Source: an uncultured Spirochaetia bacterium
GTDB lineage: Bacteria > Spirochaetota > Spirochaetia > SZUA-6 > Bin103
Length of the DNA stretch: 64,000 nucleotides
Assembly: GCA_958296075.1 (NCBI GenBank)
Contig: CATQHW010000002.1
Span: forward strand, 1,488,001 to 1,552,000
Reading direction: 5' to 3'
Both the position numbers and the translations under genes were made by a program. This document shows positions 18,081 to 27,155 of the stretch, in pieces. Position 1 is the first letter of the stretch; the number at the start of each line of letters is the position of its first letter. The notes beneath the pieces are model-generated. The model was not told the DNA's origin. It was given only the letters and a program-made list of their open reading frames with translations, and did not search any database.

Positions 18081-20828
18081 TCAGAGCCCTTCGGCCCGCT
18101 CTATGCCTTCCACTCGATAGTGAAACGGCTTCTCGTTGATGGTGAACTGCAGGGAGTCATCGCGCCGGTGGCCCCACAGCTCGGCGCCGAGCGGCGAGAG
18201 GTAGGAGATCACGTTTCTGGCCGGATCCGACTCCCACGGCCCCAGGATGGTGAACCGCTCGTGGTCGCCGGTGGCGGCGTTTGTCAGCCGCACCGTGGTG
18301 CCGAAGGAGACCATCTGATCGTCGACCTGGTTGTGGTCGAAGATCTGCGCTTCCTGCAGATCCTCCTGCAGCCGCGAGGCGGCGCTCTTCAGCAGTTCCT
18401 GCTTCTCCAGCGCGGCCTTGTACTCGGCGTTCTCGCGCAGATCGCCCTTCTGCATCGCCGCGCCGATCTCCTTCGAGTTGAGCGGTATTTCCACCTCGAT
18501 CAGGTGGCGGAGCTCGCGCTGCTTGGCCTCATAGCCGCCGCGAGTGACCAGCAGACCGGCCCGTGTGCGCTCGACGGCGAGCGGCTCGCCCACCGATTCG
18601 AACTCGGGGAACCGATCCGTGATCTTTTCCTTCAGGCGGATCTTGATCGACGGGTCCAGGCCCTCGATGTCCGCGACCATCGAATAGATGCGGGTGATCG
18701 TCTCCAGGTCGGCGAGCAGCGTGAACTTGAGCAGATTGCCGTCCTTGAACAGATAGTCGTAGATATGCTTGTTGATGCGGCGGCTGACCGAGACGTCCCG
18801 CCGGTTTTCGATGTCGCGATAGGTGAGATCGAGCAGATGGATCAGGGCGGTCAGGCACTTCTCCTGCCGGGCGGCCACGCCGGTAAACCACGCTTCGTCC
18901 TCGCAGTTGCGCAGCAGCCACACGAACGGCTCGCGCAGGTCTCGGTAGTTGTCGAACGCGCGGGCGGCGATCCGCTCCAGCGAATCGAACTCCTTGTGGT
19001 GAATCAGCTCGTCGACCAGCAGCCGGCTCGGCTGCAGATAGAAGAACCGGGAATAGACAGCCGGCCAGTCGGCGACTTCCTCGCGCACGTGCGCGAGGAA
19101 GTCCTTGCGCAGCTCATTGTTGGCCAGCGCCAGGAACAGTTCCTCCAGATCGTCGACGTGGGCCAGCAGGCTGCCGAACTCCATTTCGACGCCGACCGCC
19201 AGGTAGGGGTGCTTCTTGCCGATCTGCTGCACCAGCAGGAAGCTGGCGATCACCTGATCGTTCACCGCCGTATACGCCTTCAGAAAGCCGCTGAAGTAGG
19301 AGAACATCTCGCTGAAGTACTCCGAATCGGGGCTGGCGTTTTGCAGGTAGTCCTGCAGGATCGTCACGCGCCCGAAGAACGACTTCTCCGCGGTGAACTT
19401 GTTGAAGGTCTTCTCTTCGTAGGAGATCGGCGTGTCGCGCACCACATAGGTATCAAGCTTCTCCTCGTGGCTGCCGAACGACGGATCGGTCTTCAGGATG
19501 CGCCGCGCCGCGGTGCTCCACTTGGACCACTCGGCGGCGGTCAGGATGCGCGGTACCAGTTCCTGTTTGATACGCTTCATGTCCGCCTGGTTGCCGAAGC
19601 TGCGGATGATGGCGCGCAGCGTGCCGGCCGGATCGCGCTTCACGCCGGCGCTCAGCTTGGCGCGGGAGGTGGTCGCCTTCTGTACCCAGAAATGGTCCTT
19701 GGCCAATATCTTCAGGGCGCTGACCGCCATCTTCGACGACATGCGGTGGTTGCGCCGGCGCGGAAAGTCGATGGTGATCTCGTCGTCGTCGATCGCCGAG
19801 ATGCGGCCGATGCCCCAACTGCGGTGAAAGACGAAGTTACCCGCATCGAAGGCGATATGTTTTTCGAATTCGGCGATCGCCTCGTGGATGTTGCCCCACG
19901 ACTGCGTAAGGTTGGAGATGCGCAGGTACTCGTCCAGATGGCTGTGGCCGGCGTATTTCTCGGTGTACGCCTCCGCGATCTGCGCGCGCGCTTCGGCGTT
20001 CTTCGGCTCGTACCGCAGGATGCGCTTGAAGATCTCGATGGTGGTGACCCAGTCCTCCTTCTCGTAGTAATGCGGGTACAGGGATTCGAGCAGCGCCACC
20101 GCCCGTTCTTCGCTGACCGTGCGGGCGACCTTGCGCTCGAGCTGCAGATAGAACTCGATCTCGTCGGGCTGGTGCTCGATCAGCTTGTCCCAGACCTCTT
20201 TGATGTTCGCGTAGTTGCGCTTGTTGATGTAGCGGTGCAGCGCCTTGCGGTAGTAGTTGATCGCGCCGGCAAGGTCGCCGGTCTGCTCGCGGTTGCGGGC
20301 CAGTACCTTGACGAAGTCCGCTTCCTCGTAATCGACCCGTATCAGGCGCTCGTAGACCTGCAGCTTGGACGCCTCTTCGTTCTTGTTGTCGTAGCTCTCC
20401 GCCAGCGTGCGCAGCGCGAACCGGTTCTCGCCGAACTCCAGGATGCGGTTGCACAGATACTCGACGATGTTCCATTTGTGGTTGTCGGTGAAGATGTTCA
20501 CCAGCAGGACCAGGTTGGAGTCGTCCACCAGCCGGCGGCCGATCGACACGATGCCGGACAGGTACAGGGCGATGATGCTGTTGCGGTTGCTGCGCAGATG
20601 GTCTTCGCACAGCTCCAGCAGCTCCGTCTCATGCTGCTCGCGCCGGGCGGCCGCCAGCACCTCGTCCAACTCGACGAAGTTGGCCGTGACGTAGCTGTTC
20701 AGCGCCGCGCGCGTCCATTTTTCCTGGTTGAGCAGCTCGGTGACCTTGACGGTCATGCGGCCGGCGCCGGTCTCAGCGGTCGTATCTGCGGTGGTTTCGG
20801 ACTGGGCATCCGTCACTGCGGGCGTCAT
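18081..20828 (-). CDS. greA: Spirochaete-type long GreA: helical/TPR region fused to GreA
   Basis: The C-terminal 150 residues are a complete GreA: a coiled-coil with the catalytic tip motif GDLRENAEY (near residue 795) and the FKBP-like domain. GreA stimulates RNA polymerase to cleave backtracked transcripts. The preceding 750 residues are mostly helical with TPR-like repeats (about 60-300). A beta-rich segment near 334-383 starts VFHRSWGIGRI and resembles CarD/Tudor-type polymerase-binding folds. At 915 residues it matches the long GreA known from Borrelia and Treponema and is a strong lineage marker. It is probably cotranscribed with the TPR gene upstream. Confidence 0.92.
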   Translation of the reverse strand: MTPAVTDAQSETTADTTAETGAGRMTVKVTELLNQEKWTRAALNSYVTANFVELDEVLAAARREQHETELLELCEDHLRSNRNSIIALYLSGIVSIGRRLVDDSNLVLLVNIFTDNHKWNIVEYLCNRILEFGENRFALRTLAESYDNKNEEASKLQVYERLIRVDYEEADFVKVLARNREQTGDLAGAINYYRKALHRYINKRNYANIKEVWDKLIEHQPDEIEFYLQLERKVARTVSEERAVALLESLYPHYYEKEDWVTTIEIFKRILRYEPKNAEARAQIAEAYTEKYAGHSHLDEYLRISNLTQSWGNIHEAIAEFEKHIAFDAGNFVFHRSWGIGRISAIDDDEITIDFPRRRNHRMSSKMAVSALKILAKDHFWVQKATTSRAKLSAGVKRDPAGTLRAIIRSFGNQADMKRIKQELVPRILTAAEWSKWSTAARRILKTDPSFGSHEEKLDTYVVRDTPISYEEKTFNKFTAEKSFFGRVTILQDYLQNASPDSEYFSEMFSYFSGFLKAYTAVNDQVIASFLLVQQIGKKHPYLAVGVEMEFGSLLAHVDDLEELFLALANNELRKDFLAHVREEVADWPAVYSRFFYLQPSRLLVDELIHHKEFDSLERIAARAFDNYRDLREPFVWLLRNCEDEAWFTGVAARQEKCLTALIHLLDLTYRDIENRRDVSVSRRINKHIYDYLFKDGNLLKFTLLADLETITRIYSMVADIEGLDPSIKIRLKEKITDRFPEFESVGEPLAVERTRAGLLVTRGGYEAKQRELRHLIEVEIPLNSKEIGAAMQKGDLRENAEYKAALEKQELLKSAASRLQEDLQEAQIFDHNQVDDQMVSFGTTVRLTNAATGDHERFTILGPWESDPARNVISYLSPLGAELWGHRRDDSLQFTINEKPFHYRVEGIERAEGL

Positions 20829-20901
20829 GATAACCTCGATTGCGGTGCGTCCTTGCGGCGCGCGCGTTGGTTTCCCATCGGCTGGGTCGTCTTGCGTCTC
20901 G

Positions 20902-21855
20902 TTATCGAACGTATTCGTCGTGAACCTGGCGGTCCAGATCGCGTATCTTCGCCAGCACTTCGTCTATGCGGGGCTTCGCCTCGCCACTGACGACGTAATG
21001 GTCGATGAGCCAGAAATAGTGGTTGAGCAGGCGCGGAGTGGTCTGCGGCGGCGCGGCGCCGCAGACCATGTCCCGCTCCATGGAGAAGATCGTCTGCTTG
21101 AGGTGGCCCAGCTCCAGCGGCTTGAGCATGCGCTTCACGGTAAAGACGCCGTGCAGCGTGGCGTAGACCGGCAGCCACGAGGCGATCTCTCCGGCCTGCC
21201 GGCCGGCCTGCTCCATGGCGGCGATCAGCCGGCGTATGACCGGCGACTCGAGCCGGTCGAGCTCGATCGCCTCCGCGCCGATGAAGAACGCCTCCCGGAA
21301 CAGCACGCGCGCGTTGCGTTCTTCATCGATCGATGCGTAGCAATCGGCCAACTCGGCCAGGATCGCCGCAGACTGAGGCTGCTTCCGGCAGGCGTGCTGC
21401 AGGTGCTCAATGGCGCTCGCATAGTCTCCCAGGCCCTTGAAGCTGCGCGCCATGCGCATCAGCAGATCGGCGTCTTCCCGCTCCGGATGGATCTTCTGCA
21501 GGCTGCGGTAGCCGCGCAGGCACTCGGCCATCACGTACCGCCGGATGTCGAACAGGGTGCGCTCCGACGCCTCCTCCAGGCGTCCGACGAACGACTGAAA
21601 GACTTCCCACTGTTGCTCCAGGTACGCGGTCCGATCGTACGGGTCGGTGATGGCTGCCAGACGCGCCTCGCGATCCTGCCAGAAGGTTGCACACTTCAGC
21701 GCCGACGCGACGCTGGTGATCTCCGCGTCCATGCGCAACGCCCTCTCCAACACGCGGATCGCCTTCGTGAAGGCGCCTTCGCGCAAGCACGCGTTCGCGC
21801 GGTTGACCAGATGTGCTACTTCGTTGGCCGTAAAACTGAGTTGCCGCTCGGCCAT
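20902..21855 (-). CDS. TPR-repeat protein upstream of greA
   Basis: The 317-residue, cytoplasmic-looking protein has no signal peptide. TPR-like helices are visible near residues 10-45 (NRANACLREGAFTKAIRVLE) and 125-175 (ARSFKGLGDYASAIEHLQHA, LADCYASIDEERNARVLF). It ends with predicted helices rich in charged residues. It lies 73 bases upstream of greA on the same strand and behind a good promoter, so a role with the long GreA (itself TPR-rich) is plausible but unproven. Confidence 0.75.
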   Translation of the reverse strand: MAERQLSFTANEVAHLVNRANACLREGAFTKAIRVLERALRMDAEITSVASALKCATFWQDREARLAAITDPYDRTAYLEQQWEVFQSFVGRLEEASERTLFDIRRYVMAECLRGYRSLQKIHPEREDADLLMRMARSFKGLGDYASAIEHLQHACRKQPQSAAILAELADCYASIDEERNARVLFREAFFIGAEAIELDRLESPVIRRLIAAMEQAGRQAGEIASWLPVYATLHGVFTVKRMLKPLELGHLKQTIFSMERDMVCGAAPPQTTPRLLNHYFWLIDHYVVSGEAKPRIDEVLAKIRDLDRQVHDEYVR

Positions 21856-21869
21856 CCAGATGTTCTCAT

Positions 21870-21898
21870 AGTATGCGCGAGCGCCGTCCGCCCGTCAA
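21870..21898 (-). promoter_or_regulatory. Promoter for the TPR-greA operon
   Basis: Read on the minus strand, TTGACG (21898-21893) is followed after 17 bases by CATACT (21875-21870). It lies just before the TPR gene start at 21855, inside the 92-base divergent gap shared with rpe. The implied leader is only about 8 bases. Confidence 0.55.
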
Positions 21899-21947
21899 AC
21901 CCTCCAGCTCTGGGCACGCCTCGCGCGCGGCGCTACCATACGCCGCC

Positions 21948-22643
21948 ATGGTGCAGGTGGCGTCGTCGCTGCTGTCGGCCGACTTCGGGCAGCTGGCGCA
22001 AGCGCTGGCGACCGTCGAGCAGGCGCCCGCCGACCTGATCCACCTCGACGTCATGGACGGCCGCTTCGTCGGCGAGATCACCTTCGGCGCCAAGCTGATC
22101 GCCGACCTGCGCCCCCGCTCGACGCTGCCGTTCGACGTGCACCTGATGGTGCAGGAACCGGCGCGGCACGTCGAGCGCTTCGCCGAGGCGGGCGCCGACC
22201 TGATCACCGTCCACCTCGAAGCGTGCCGCGCCGCCGGCGGCAGGGCGCGGCCGTTGCTCGAGGCGATCCGGGCCGGCGGCGCGCGCGCCGGCATCGCGAT
22301 CTCGCCGCCGACGCCGGCGACCGCTCTCGAGCCGCTGCTGGACGTCATCGATCTGGCGCTGGTTATGACCGTGCACCCCGGTGCCGGGGGCCAGCGGCTC
22401 ATACCGTCGTGCCTGGACAAGGCGCGGGCGCTCGCCGGCCGCCGCGATCGGTCCGGGCAGGCGTTCCTGATCTCGGCCGACGGAGGCCTGCACCGCGGCA
22501 ATGCGCCCGCCGCCGCGGCGGCCGGCATCGACATCGCCGTGATCGGCTCGGCGATCTGGCGAGCGCCAATCCCCGTCGAGGAGATACGGGCGATCCGCGC
22601 CGCGTTCGCCGCCGGCCGTCCGGCGGGCGGCGGCGCGGCGTGA
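21948..22643 (+). CDS. rpe: Ribulose-phosphate 3-epimerase family protein
   Basis: The 231-residue TIM-barrel protein shows VASSLLSADFGQL, LIHLDVMDGRFV, PFDVHLMVQEP and LISADGGL, all family motifs with the metal-binding His and Asp positions. Two blocks are diverged: MTVHPGAGGQ instead of the usual M-VNPGFGGQ, and S-A-D-G-G instead of the more frequent V-D-G-G. It probably interconverts ribulose-5-P and xylulose-5-P, but a related ketose-phosphate substrate is possible. ATG 21948 is favoured over the upstream in-frame start at 21873, because the conserved barrel starts right after it. Confidence 0.85.
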   Translation: MVQVASSLLSADFGQLAQALATVEQAPADLIHLDVMDGRFVGEITFGAKLIADLRPRSTLPFDVHLMVQEPARHVERFAEAGADLITVHLEACRAAGGRARPLLEAIRAGGARAGIAISPPTPATALEPLLDVIDLALVMTVHPGAGGQRLIPSCLDKARALAGRRDRSGQAFLISADGGLHRGNAPAAAAAGIDIAVIGSAIWRAPIPVEEIRAIRAAFAAGRPAGGGAA

Positions 22644-23104
22644 CCGGCGCGAGCGCCGGCCGGACGCTGCGCCGCGCGGCATCGCTGGCCCGGCAGCGGC
22701 GGTTCGCCGAGCAGATACGCCTGTTGGCGCCGGAGGTCTACCGGTTCCGTGAGAGCGCCCGCTTCTATCGCCTGCTCGGCGTGGCCTGCCTGCGTACCGG
22801 CGACAGCCGGGCGGCGCGGTCCTTTCTGCTGCGCGCCGAGCAGCTCGCCCCGGACGACGTCGGCGTGCGCCTCGCGCTGTGCGCGCTGCACGCCCGTGAC
22901 GGCGACGTCGACCGCGCCTTGCACGGATGGCTGGAGGTGCTGGACGCCGACCCGGCCAACCGGGCAGCCAAGCGCGGGCTGGCGATTCTGCGCGCCGGGA
23001 CGCCCGGCGAGCTGATCAGGATCGCCGGCTCCAACGGCGTGGAACCGCTGCTCGCGGCGCGGCCGGTGTCGGCGCGCCGATGGCGTCGTCGGACGGCGAT
23101 CTGA
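22640..23104 (+). CDS. Small TPR-like protein
   Basis: This 154-residue protein starts at GTG 22640, overlapping the rpe stop by 4 bases. It shows helix pairs of TPR type: ARFYRLLGVACLRTGDSRAA, FLLRAEQLAPDDVGVRLALC and HARDGDVDRALHGWLEVLDA. No signal peptide or catalytic motif is seen. It probably mediates protein-protein contacts, with an unknown partner. Confidence 0.65.
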   Translation: MTGASAGRTLRRAASLARQRRFAEQIRLLAPEVYRFRESARFYRLLGVACLRTGDSRAARSFLLRAEQLAPDDVGVRLALCALHARDGDVDRALHGWLEVLDADPANRAAKRGLAILRAGTPGELIRIAGSNGVEPLLAARPVSARRWRRRTAI

Positions 23105-23132
23105 TGGGGCAGAGCGCCTTGGCGGGCGGCCG

Positions 23133-23582
23133 ATGAGAGCGGTGGTCCAGCGCGTGGCTCGGTGTGCGGTGACGCCGGCGGGCGAAGCTCCCCGGCGCCA
23201 GGGTCCCGGCTTGCTGATCTACGTCGGCGTCGAGCGCGGCGACGGCGAGTCGGACGCCGCCTACATCGCCGACAAGGCGGCCGGACTGCGCGTCTTCCTC
23301 GACGACGACGGCAAGATGAACCGCTCGGTCGCGGACATCGGCGGCGCGGTCACGGTCGTGTCGCAGTTCACGCTGGCGGGCGACGCCCGGCGCGGACGCC
23401 GCCCGTCGTTCACGCAGGCGGAGGCCCTGGAGCGGGCGAACGAGCTCTACGAGCGGCTGGTCGGCCTGCTGCGCGCCGCCGGCCTGCCGGTGCACACCGG
23501 CGTCTTTCGCGCCTCCATGCAGGTTGAATCCTGCAACGACGGCCCCGTGACCATCCTCCTCGACTCGCGGCGCACGTTCTGA
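23133..23582 (+). CDS. dtd: D-aminoacyl-tRNA deacylase
   Basis: Dtd removes D-amino acids (and glycine) mischarged onto tRNA. The 149-residue length is typical. It begins MRAVVQRVARCAV and has the active-site motif VVSQFTLAG and the C-terminal NDGPVTILLD, corresponding to the conserved SQFTL and N-GP-T motifs of the family. The cross-subunit Gly-Pro motif that gates chirality is therefore mostly kept. Confidence 0.93.
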   Translation: MRAVVQRVARCAVTPAGEAPRRQGPGLLIYVGVERGDGESDAAYIADKAAGLRVFLDDDGKMNRSVADIGGAVTVVSQFTLAGDARRGRRPSFTQAEALERANELYERLVGLLRAAGLPVHTGVFRASMQVESCNDGPVTILLDSRRTF

Positions 23583-23701
23583 GGCGGTGTTGCGCCGCGC
23601 CGACATCGAGATCATGAAGACAACCTCACAGCCATGTGCCCGACCGAGCCCTCTGACGGCGGGTGCCGGCCGTGAGGTCTCACGTGAGGAGATGCGCCGC
23701 G

Positions 23702-23731
23702 TTGACCGCCGCGGCGCCCACCCGGTAGAAT
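23702..23731 (+). promoter_or_regulatory. recA promoter
   Basis: TTGACC at 23702-23707, an 18-base spacer, and TAGAAT at 23726-23731 form the best sigma70-type promoter in the 296-base gap between dtd and recA (23583-23878). The start of transcription would be near 23738, giving a leader of about 140 bases. I saw no SOS operator of the E. coli (CTGT-N8-ACAG) or Bacillus (CGAAC-N4-GTTCG) type overlapping it. Confidence 0.65.
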
Positions 23732-23820
23732 GGCAGCAGCTGGGAGGGATCACACTGGCGGACCATCGACGCCGTTCCATGCAACCGATTAGAAGCGCTG
23801 CCGCGGCACGGTGCGTATCT

Positions 23821-23845
23821 GTCTGCGAGAGATTCGTTCGCAGAC
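23821..23845 (+). promoter_or_regulatory. Hairpin in the recA leader
   Basis: GTCTGCGA (23821-23828) pairs perfectly with TCGCAGAC (23838-23845) around a 9-base loop. It lies 34 bases before the recA start and upstream of its ribosome binding site GGAAGGAG. There is no T-run, so a structural or operator role is more likely than termination. Confidence 0.4.
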
Positions 23846-23878
23846 CGGGCACGGACCCGAGGAAGGAGTAGCATACAC

Positions 23879-24997
23879 ATGGCAAACCGTTCCAACAGCC
23901 GTACGGCTCGATCGACCGGCAACGGCGCCCGCGACGCCCTGCAGGCCGAACGCCGGCAGGCGCTCGACGCCGCGCGCCTGCAGATCGAAAAACAGTTCGG
24001 CAAGGGATCGCTGATGCAGTTGGGGGAGGGGATCGGGCATCGCGATCAACCGGCGATCCACTCCGGCTCCATCCTGCTGGACGCCGCGCTGGGGGTCGGC
24101 GGCTACCCGAAAGGCCGCATCGTGGAGATCTTCGGACCCGAGTCCTCGGGCAAGACGACGCTCGCCCTGCACGCGATCGCGGAAGCGCAGCGGTGCGACG
24201 GCATCGCGGCGTTCGTCGACGCCGAGCACGCCCTCGATCCGGTCTACGCCAAGAACCTCGGCGTCGACACCGATGAGCTGTGGGTGTCGCAACCCGACAA
24301 CGGCGAGCAGGCCCTGGAGATCGTGGAGTCGCTGATCCGCTCGGGCGCGGTCGACATCGTGGTCGTCGACTCGGTGGCCGCGCTCACCCCGCGGGCCGAG
24401 ATCGAAGGGGAGATGGGTGATTCCCACATGGGGCTGCAGGCGCGGTTGATGAGCCAGGCGCTGCGCAAGCTGACCGCCACGATCGCCAAGTCCGGCACCT
24501 GTCTGATCTTCATCAACCAGATCCGCATGAAGATCGGCGTCATGTTCGGCAATCCGGAGACTACCACCGGCGGCAACGCCCTGAAGTTCTACTCATCGGT
24601 ACGTCTGGAGGTGCGCAAGATCGAAACGATCCAGCGGACCGGCGAGAACGCGATCGGCAACCGGGTCCGCATCAAGGTGGTCAAGAACAAGGTGGCGCCG
24701 CCGTTCCGCCGCGCCGAATTGGAGATCATGTTCGGTACCGGCCTGTCGGCTTCCGGCAGCCTGCTGGAGGCGGCGCTCCAGCAGAACCTCGTCGAGAAGA
24801 GCGGCACCTGGTACTCCTACGACGGGGAGCGCATCGGCCAGGGGCGTGAGAACGCCAAGGCGTTTCTGGAAGCGCAGCCGCAGACCGCCGCCGCCATCGA
24901 GGGCAAGGTGCGCGCGCTGCTGTTTCCCGATACCGCCGCGCAGGCAGCGCCGGCCAGACCGGCGCAGACCGAAGGCAACGGCACGGGGGAGGCCTGA
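23879..24997 (+). CDS. recA: Recombinase RecA
   Basis: RecA forms filaments on single-stranded DNA for homologous recombination and the SOS response. The 372-residue product has Walker [10 protein letters not shown], Walker [13 protein letters not shown], the loop L1/L2 region ([41 protein letters not shown]) and a C-terminal domain ending in a low-complexity Ala/Pro tail. The N-terminus has about 25 extra Ser/Arg-rich residues before the usual helix. GGAAGGAG lies 10 bases before ATG 23879. No intein is present. Confidence 0.98.
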   Translation: MANRSNSRTARSTGNGARDALQAERRQALDAARLQIEKQFGKGSLMQLGEGIGHRDQPAIHSGSILLDAALGVGGYPKGRIVEIFGPESSGKTTLALHAIAEAQRCDGIAAFVDAEHALDPVYAKNLGVDTDELWVSQPDNGEQALEIVESLIRSGAVDIVVVDSVAALTPRAEIEGEMGDSHMGLQARLMSQALRKLTATIAKSGTCLIFINQIRMKIGVMFGNPETTTGGNALKFYSSVRLEVRKIETIQRTGENAIGNRVRIKVVKNKVAPPFRRAELEIMFGTGLSASGSLLEAALQQNLVEKSGTWYSYDGERIGQGRENAKAFLEAQPQTAAAIEGKVRALLFPDTAAQAAPARPAQTEGNGTGEA

Positions 24998-25079
24998 CGG
25001 CCGGCCCCGGACGCCGCTCTTCCGGGGAGGGGAGGGAGCGATCAGCCATCGACGAGCCGCCGGCGACGCCGGCGACGGG

Positions 25080-25799
25080 ATGCACTACCGGCTCGACGAC
25101 TTCGACGGGCCGCTCGATCTGCTGCTGCACTTGGTGCGGAGCGCCCAGATCAACGTCTGGAACATCCCGATCGCCAGCATCACCGAACAGTACCTGGCGA
25201 TCCTGGACGCATCGCCGGAGATCGATCTGGAGCGGGCCACCGACTTCTACCGGATGGCGGCGGCGCTGCTTCACATCAAGTCGCGGACGCTGCTGCCGGT
25301 CGGCAGCGCCTCCGGGCAGACCGATGACGAGGACCCGCGCGCGGAGCTCGTGGAGCATCTCATCGAGTACCGGCGGCTGCGCATGCTCGGCGATGCCTTG
25401 GCCGATCGCTTCGAGCCGCGCGAGTGGAATATCGTGCCGGAACGCCGCATCCACGCGGCGCAGGAGGCGCTGGAGGATGATGACGATGATGACGACGACG
25501 CGGCGGAGCCGGACGGATCGGTCGACGAGCTGTTGGGGGTCTATCGAGAGCTGCGGTCGGGGATCGCCGAGGCGTTGCCGTTCGACCTGGACGATGCGGT
25601 GACCGTGGCGGAAAAGGTGACTTTGCTGCACGAGCGGCTGGCTCGTCGGACGCGGGTGAGCTTCGACGCGCTGGTCCGGGCCGGTTCGGCCGTGGAGATG
25701 GTCTGCGCGCTGCTCGCCATCCTGGAGGTCGTGAAGGCCGGCCTCGCCCGCGTCATCCAGAGCGCGCCGTTCGCGCCGATTGCGCTGGCGCCGCGATGA
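25080..25799 (+). CDS. scpA: Segregation and condensation protein A
   Basis: ScpA is the kleisin that links SMC heads with ScpB in chromosome condensation. The protein begins MHYRLDDFDGPLDLLLHLVR, the signature start of the family, and has the YRMAAALLHIKSRTLLP segment. There is an Asp-rich run near residues 135-145 and a C-terminal winged-helix region. The total is 239 residues. The odd point is the start: ATG 25080 has no nearby Shine-Dalgarno, while a strong GGAGGGGAGGG lies about 45 bases upstream (25026-25036) with no ATG/GTG/TTG in frame between. Confidence 0.9.
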   Translation: MHYRLDDFDGPLDLLLHLVRSAQINVWNIPIASITEQYLAILDASPEIDLERATDFYRMAAALLHIKSRTLLPVGSASGQTDDEDPRAELVEHLIEYRRLRMLGDALADRFEPREWNIVPERRIHAAQEALEDDDDDDDDAAEPDGSVDELLGVYRELRSGIAEALPFDLDDAVTVAEKVTLLHERLARRTRVSFDALVRAGSAVEMVCALLAILEVVKAGLARVIQSAPFAPIALAPR

Positions 25800-26437
25800 C
25801 GCCCGCCGGCGAGAGCGGCGGACCGGCGCCCGAGCACGCCGTGGAGCCCGCCGCGCATGCGAACGGGGCCGCGGCGGGCAACGGGTCGAACGGGCTCCAT
25901 ACGGAGGCGGCCAACGCGCCGGTCGTCGAAGCGGCGCTGCTGCTCGAAGGCCATCCGTCGACGACGGCGCGGCTGGCGCGGATCACCGGCCTGCCGGTAG
26001 CGGAGATCGAGCGCTGCCTGGCCGCGCTCCGCCGGCGCTACGCGGCGCCGGAGCACGGTCTTCAGATCACCCGCGTCGCCGACAATTACTCGCTCATGCC
26101 GAAGGCGGAGCTGTGGGAGCGGCTGCGCGGGCACTACGGCAACGGCACCGGCAAACGCCTGTCGCGCGCCGCCATGGAGACCCTGACCATCGTCGCGTAC
26201 CGGCAGCCGGTGACGCGCGGCCAGATCGAGGCGATGCGCGGCGTGTCGGCCGACGCGATGATCCGGTTGCTGAGCGATCGGCAACTGATCCACCCGGTCG
26301 GCCACAAGGAGGACTCGATCGGCCGCCCGACCCTGTTCGGAACGACCAACCGCTTCCTCGAGACGTTCGGTCTGGAGACGATCGACGACCTGCCGAAGCT
26401 CGACAAGGTGGACGAGAGCCGGTTCCAGAGAATCTGA
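25796..26437 (+). CDS. scpB: Segregation and condensation protein B
   Basis: ScpB is the winged-helix partner of ScpA and SMC. The 213-residue product has an Ala/Gly-rich N-terminal extension of about 40 residues, then VVEAALLLEGHPSTTARLARIT, GLQITRVADNYSLMPKAELW, SRAAMETLTIVAYRQPVTRG and GRPTLFGTTNRFLETFGL, all typical. Its ATG overlaps the scpA stop by 4 bases, consistent with coupled translation of a complex. Confidence 0.94.
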   Translation: MTPAGESGGPAPEHAVEPAAHANGAAAGNGSNGLHTEAANAPVVEAALLLEGHPSTTARLARITGLPVAEIERCLAALRRRYAAPEHGLQITRVADNYSLMPKAELWERLRGHYGNGTGKRLSRAAMETLTIVAYRQPVTRGQIEAMRGVSADAMIRLLSDRQLIHPVGHKEDSIGRPTLFGTTNRFLETFGLETIDDLPKLDKVDESRFQRI

Positions 26438-26438
26438 C

Positions 26439-27155
26439 ATGCGGCTCAACCGCTACCTCGCGCGCGGCGGGGCGGCTTCCCGCCGCGCGTCGGACGACCT
26501 GATCGCCGCCGGCCGCGTGACGGTGAACGGATCGACGGTGACCCGGCTCGGCGTCACCGTTCAGGACGGCGATCGCGTCTGCCTGGACGGGAACCCGGTG
26601 CGGGTCGGAAGGCCCGGCAGCTATCTCGCGCTGCACAAGCCGCCCGGCTTCGTCTGCACCGCCCGGGATCCGCAGGGCCGGCGGCGCGCCGAGGAGCTGG
26701 TTGCCGGCGCCGGCGGCCGGCTGTTCGGCGTCGGCCGTCTCGACTACCGGTCGAGCGGTCTATTGCTGTTCACCGACGACGGCGCGTTCGCTCTGCGCGC
26801 CGCGCATCCTTCCTACGGCGTGGAAAAGGACTACTTGGTGCAGACCGCCGGCGGTGCGCCGATTCCGGACGAACTACTGCGCCGCTACCGGGCCGGCCTG
26901 CGGGTCGACGGCGAGCGCTTCCGGCTGGAGCGCTACGCGCGGCGCGCCGGCGATCGGGCGGTCCTGACCCTGTCGACCGGCCGGAACCGCGAGATCCGGC
27001 GGGCCTTCGCCACGGCCGGTATCGAGCTCAGCCACGTACACCGCGTCCGCATCGGTCCCGTCCACCTGGGGCGGCTCGACGCGGGCCATCACCGGGCGCT
27101 GGCGGCCGACGAGATCTCATGGTTCCTGCGACTCGAAAGACGGTCGTCGCGATAG
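26439..27155 (+). CDS. RluB/RsuA-family ribosomal pseudouridine synthase
   Basis: The 238-residue product starts with an S4 RNA-binding domain (MRLNRYLARGGAASRRASDD) and continues into the catalytic domain with GRLDYRSSGLLLFT, containing the catalytic Asp, and the C-terminal TGRNREIRRAFA motif. Genes at this position after scpB are usually rluB (23S rRNA), but substrate choice between RluB, RluE, RluF and RsuA types cannot be settled by eye. It starts 1 base after the scpB stop and overlaps cmk by 37 bases. Confidence 0.9.
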   Translation: MRLNRYLARGGAASRRASDDLIAAGRVTVNGSTVTRLGVTVQDGDRVCLDGNPVRVGRPGSYLALHKPPGFVCTARDPQGRRRAEELVAGAGGRLFGVGRLDYRSSGLLLFTDDGAFALRAAHPSYGVEKDYLVQTAGGAPIPDELLRRYRAGLRVDGERFRLERYARRAGDRAVLTLSTGRNREIRRAFATAGIELSHVHRVRIGPVHLGRLDAGHHRALAADEISWFLRLERRSSR

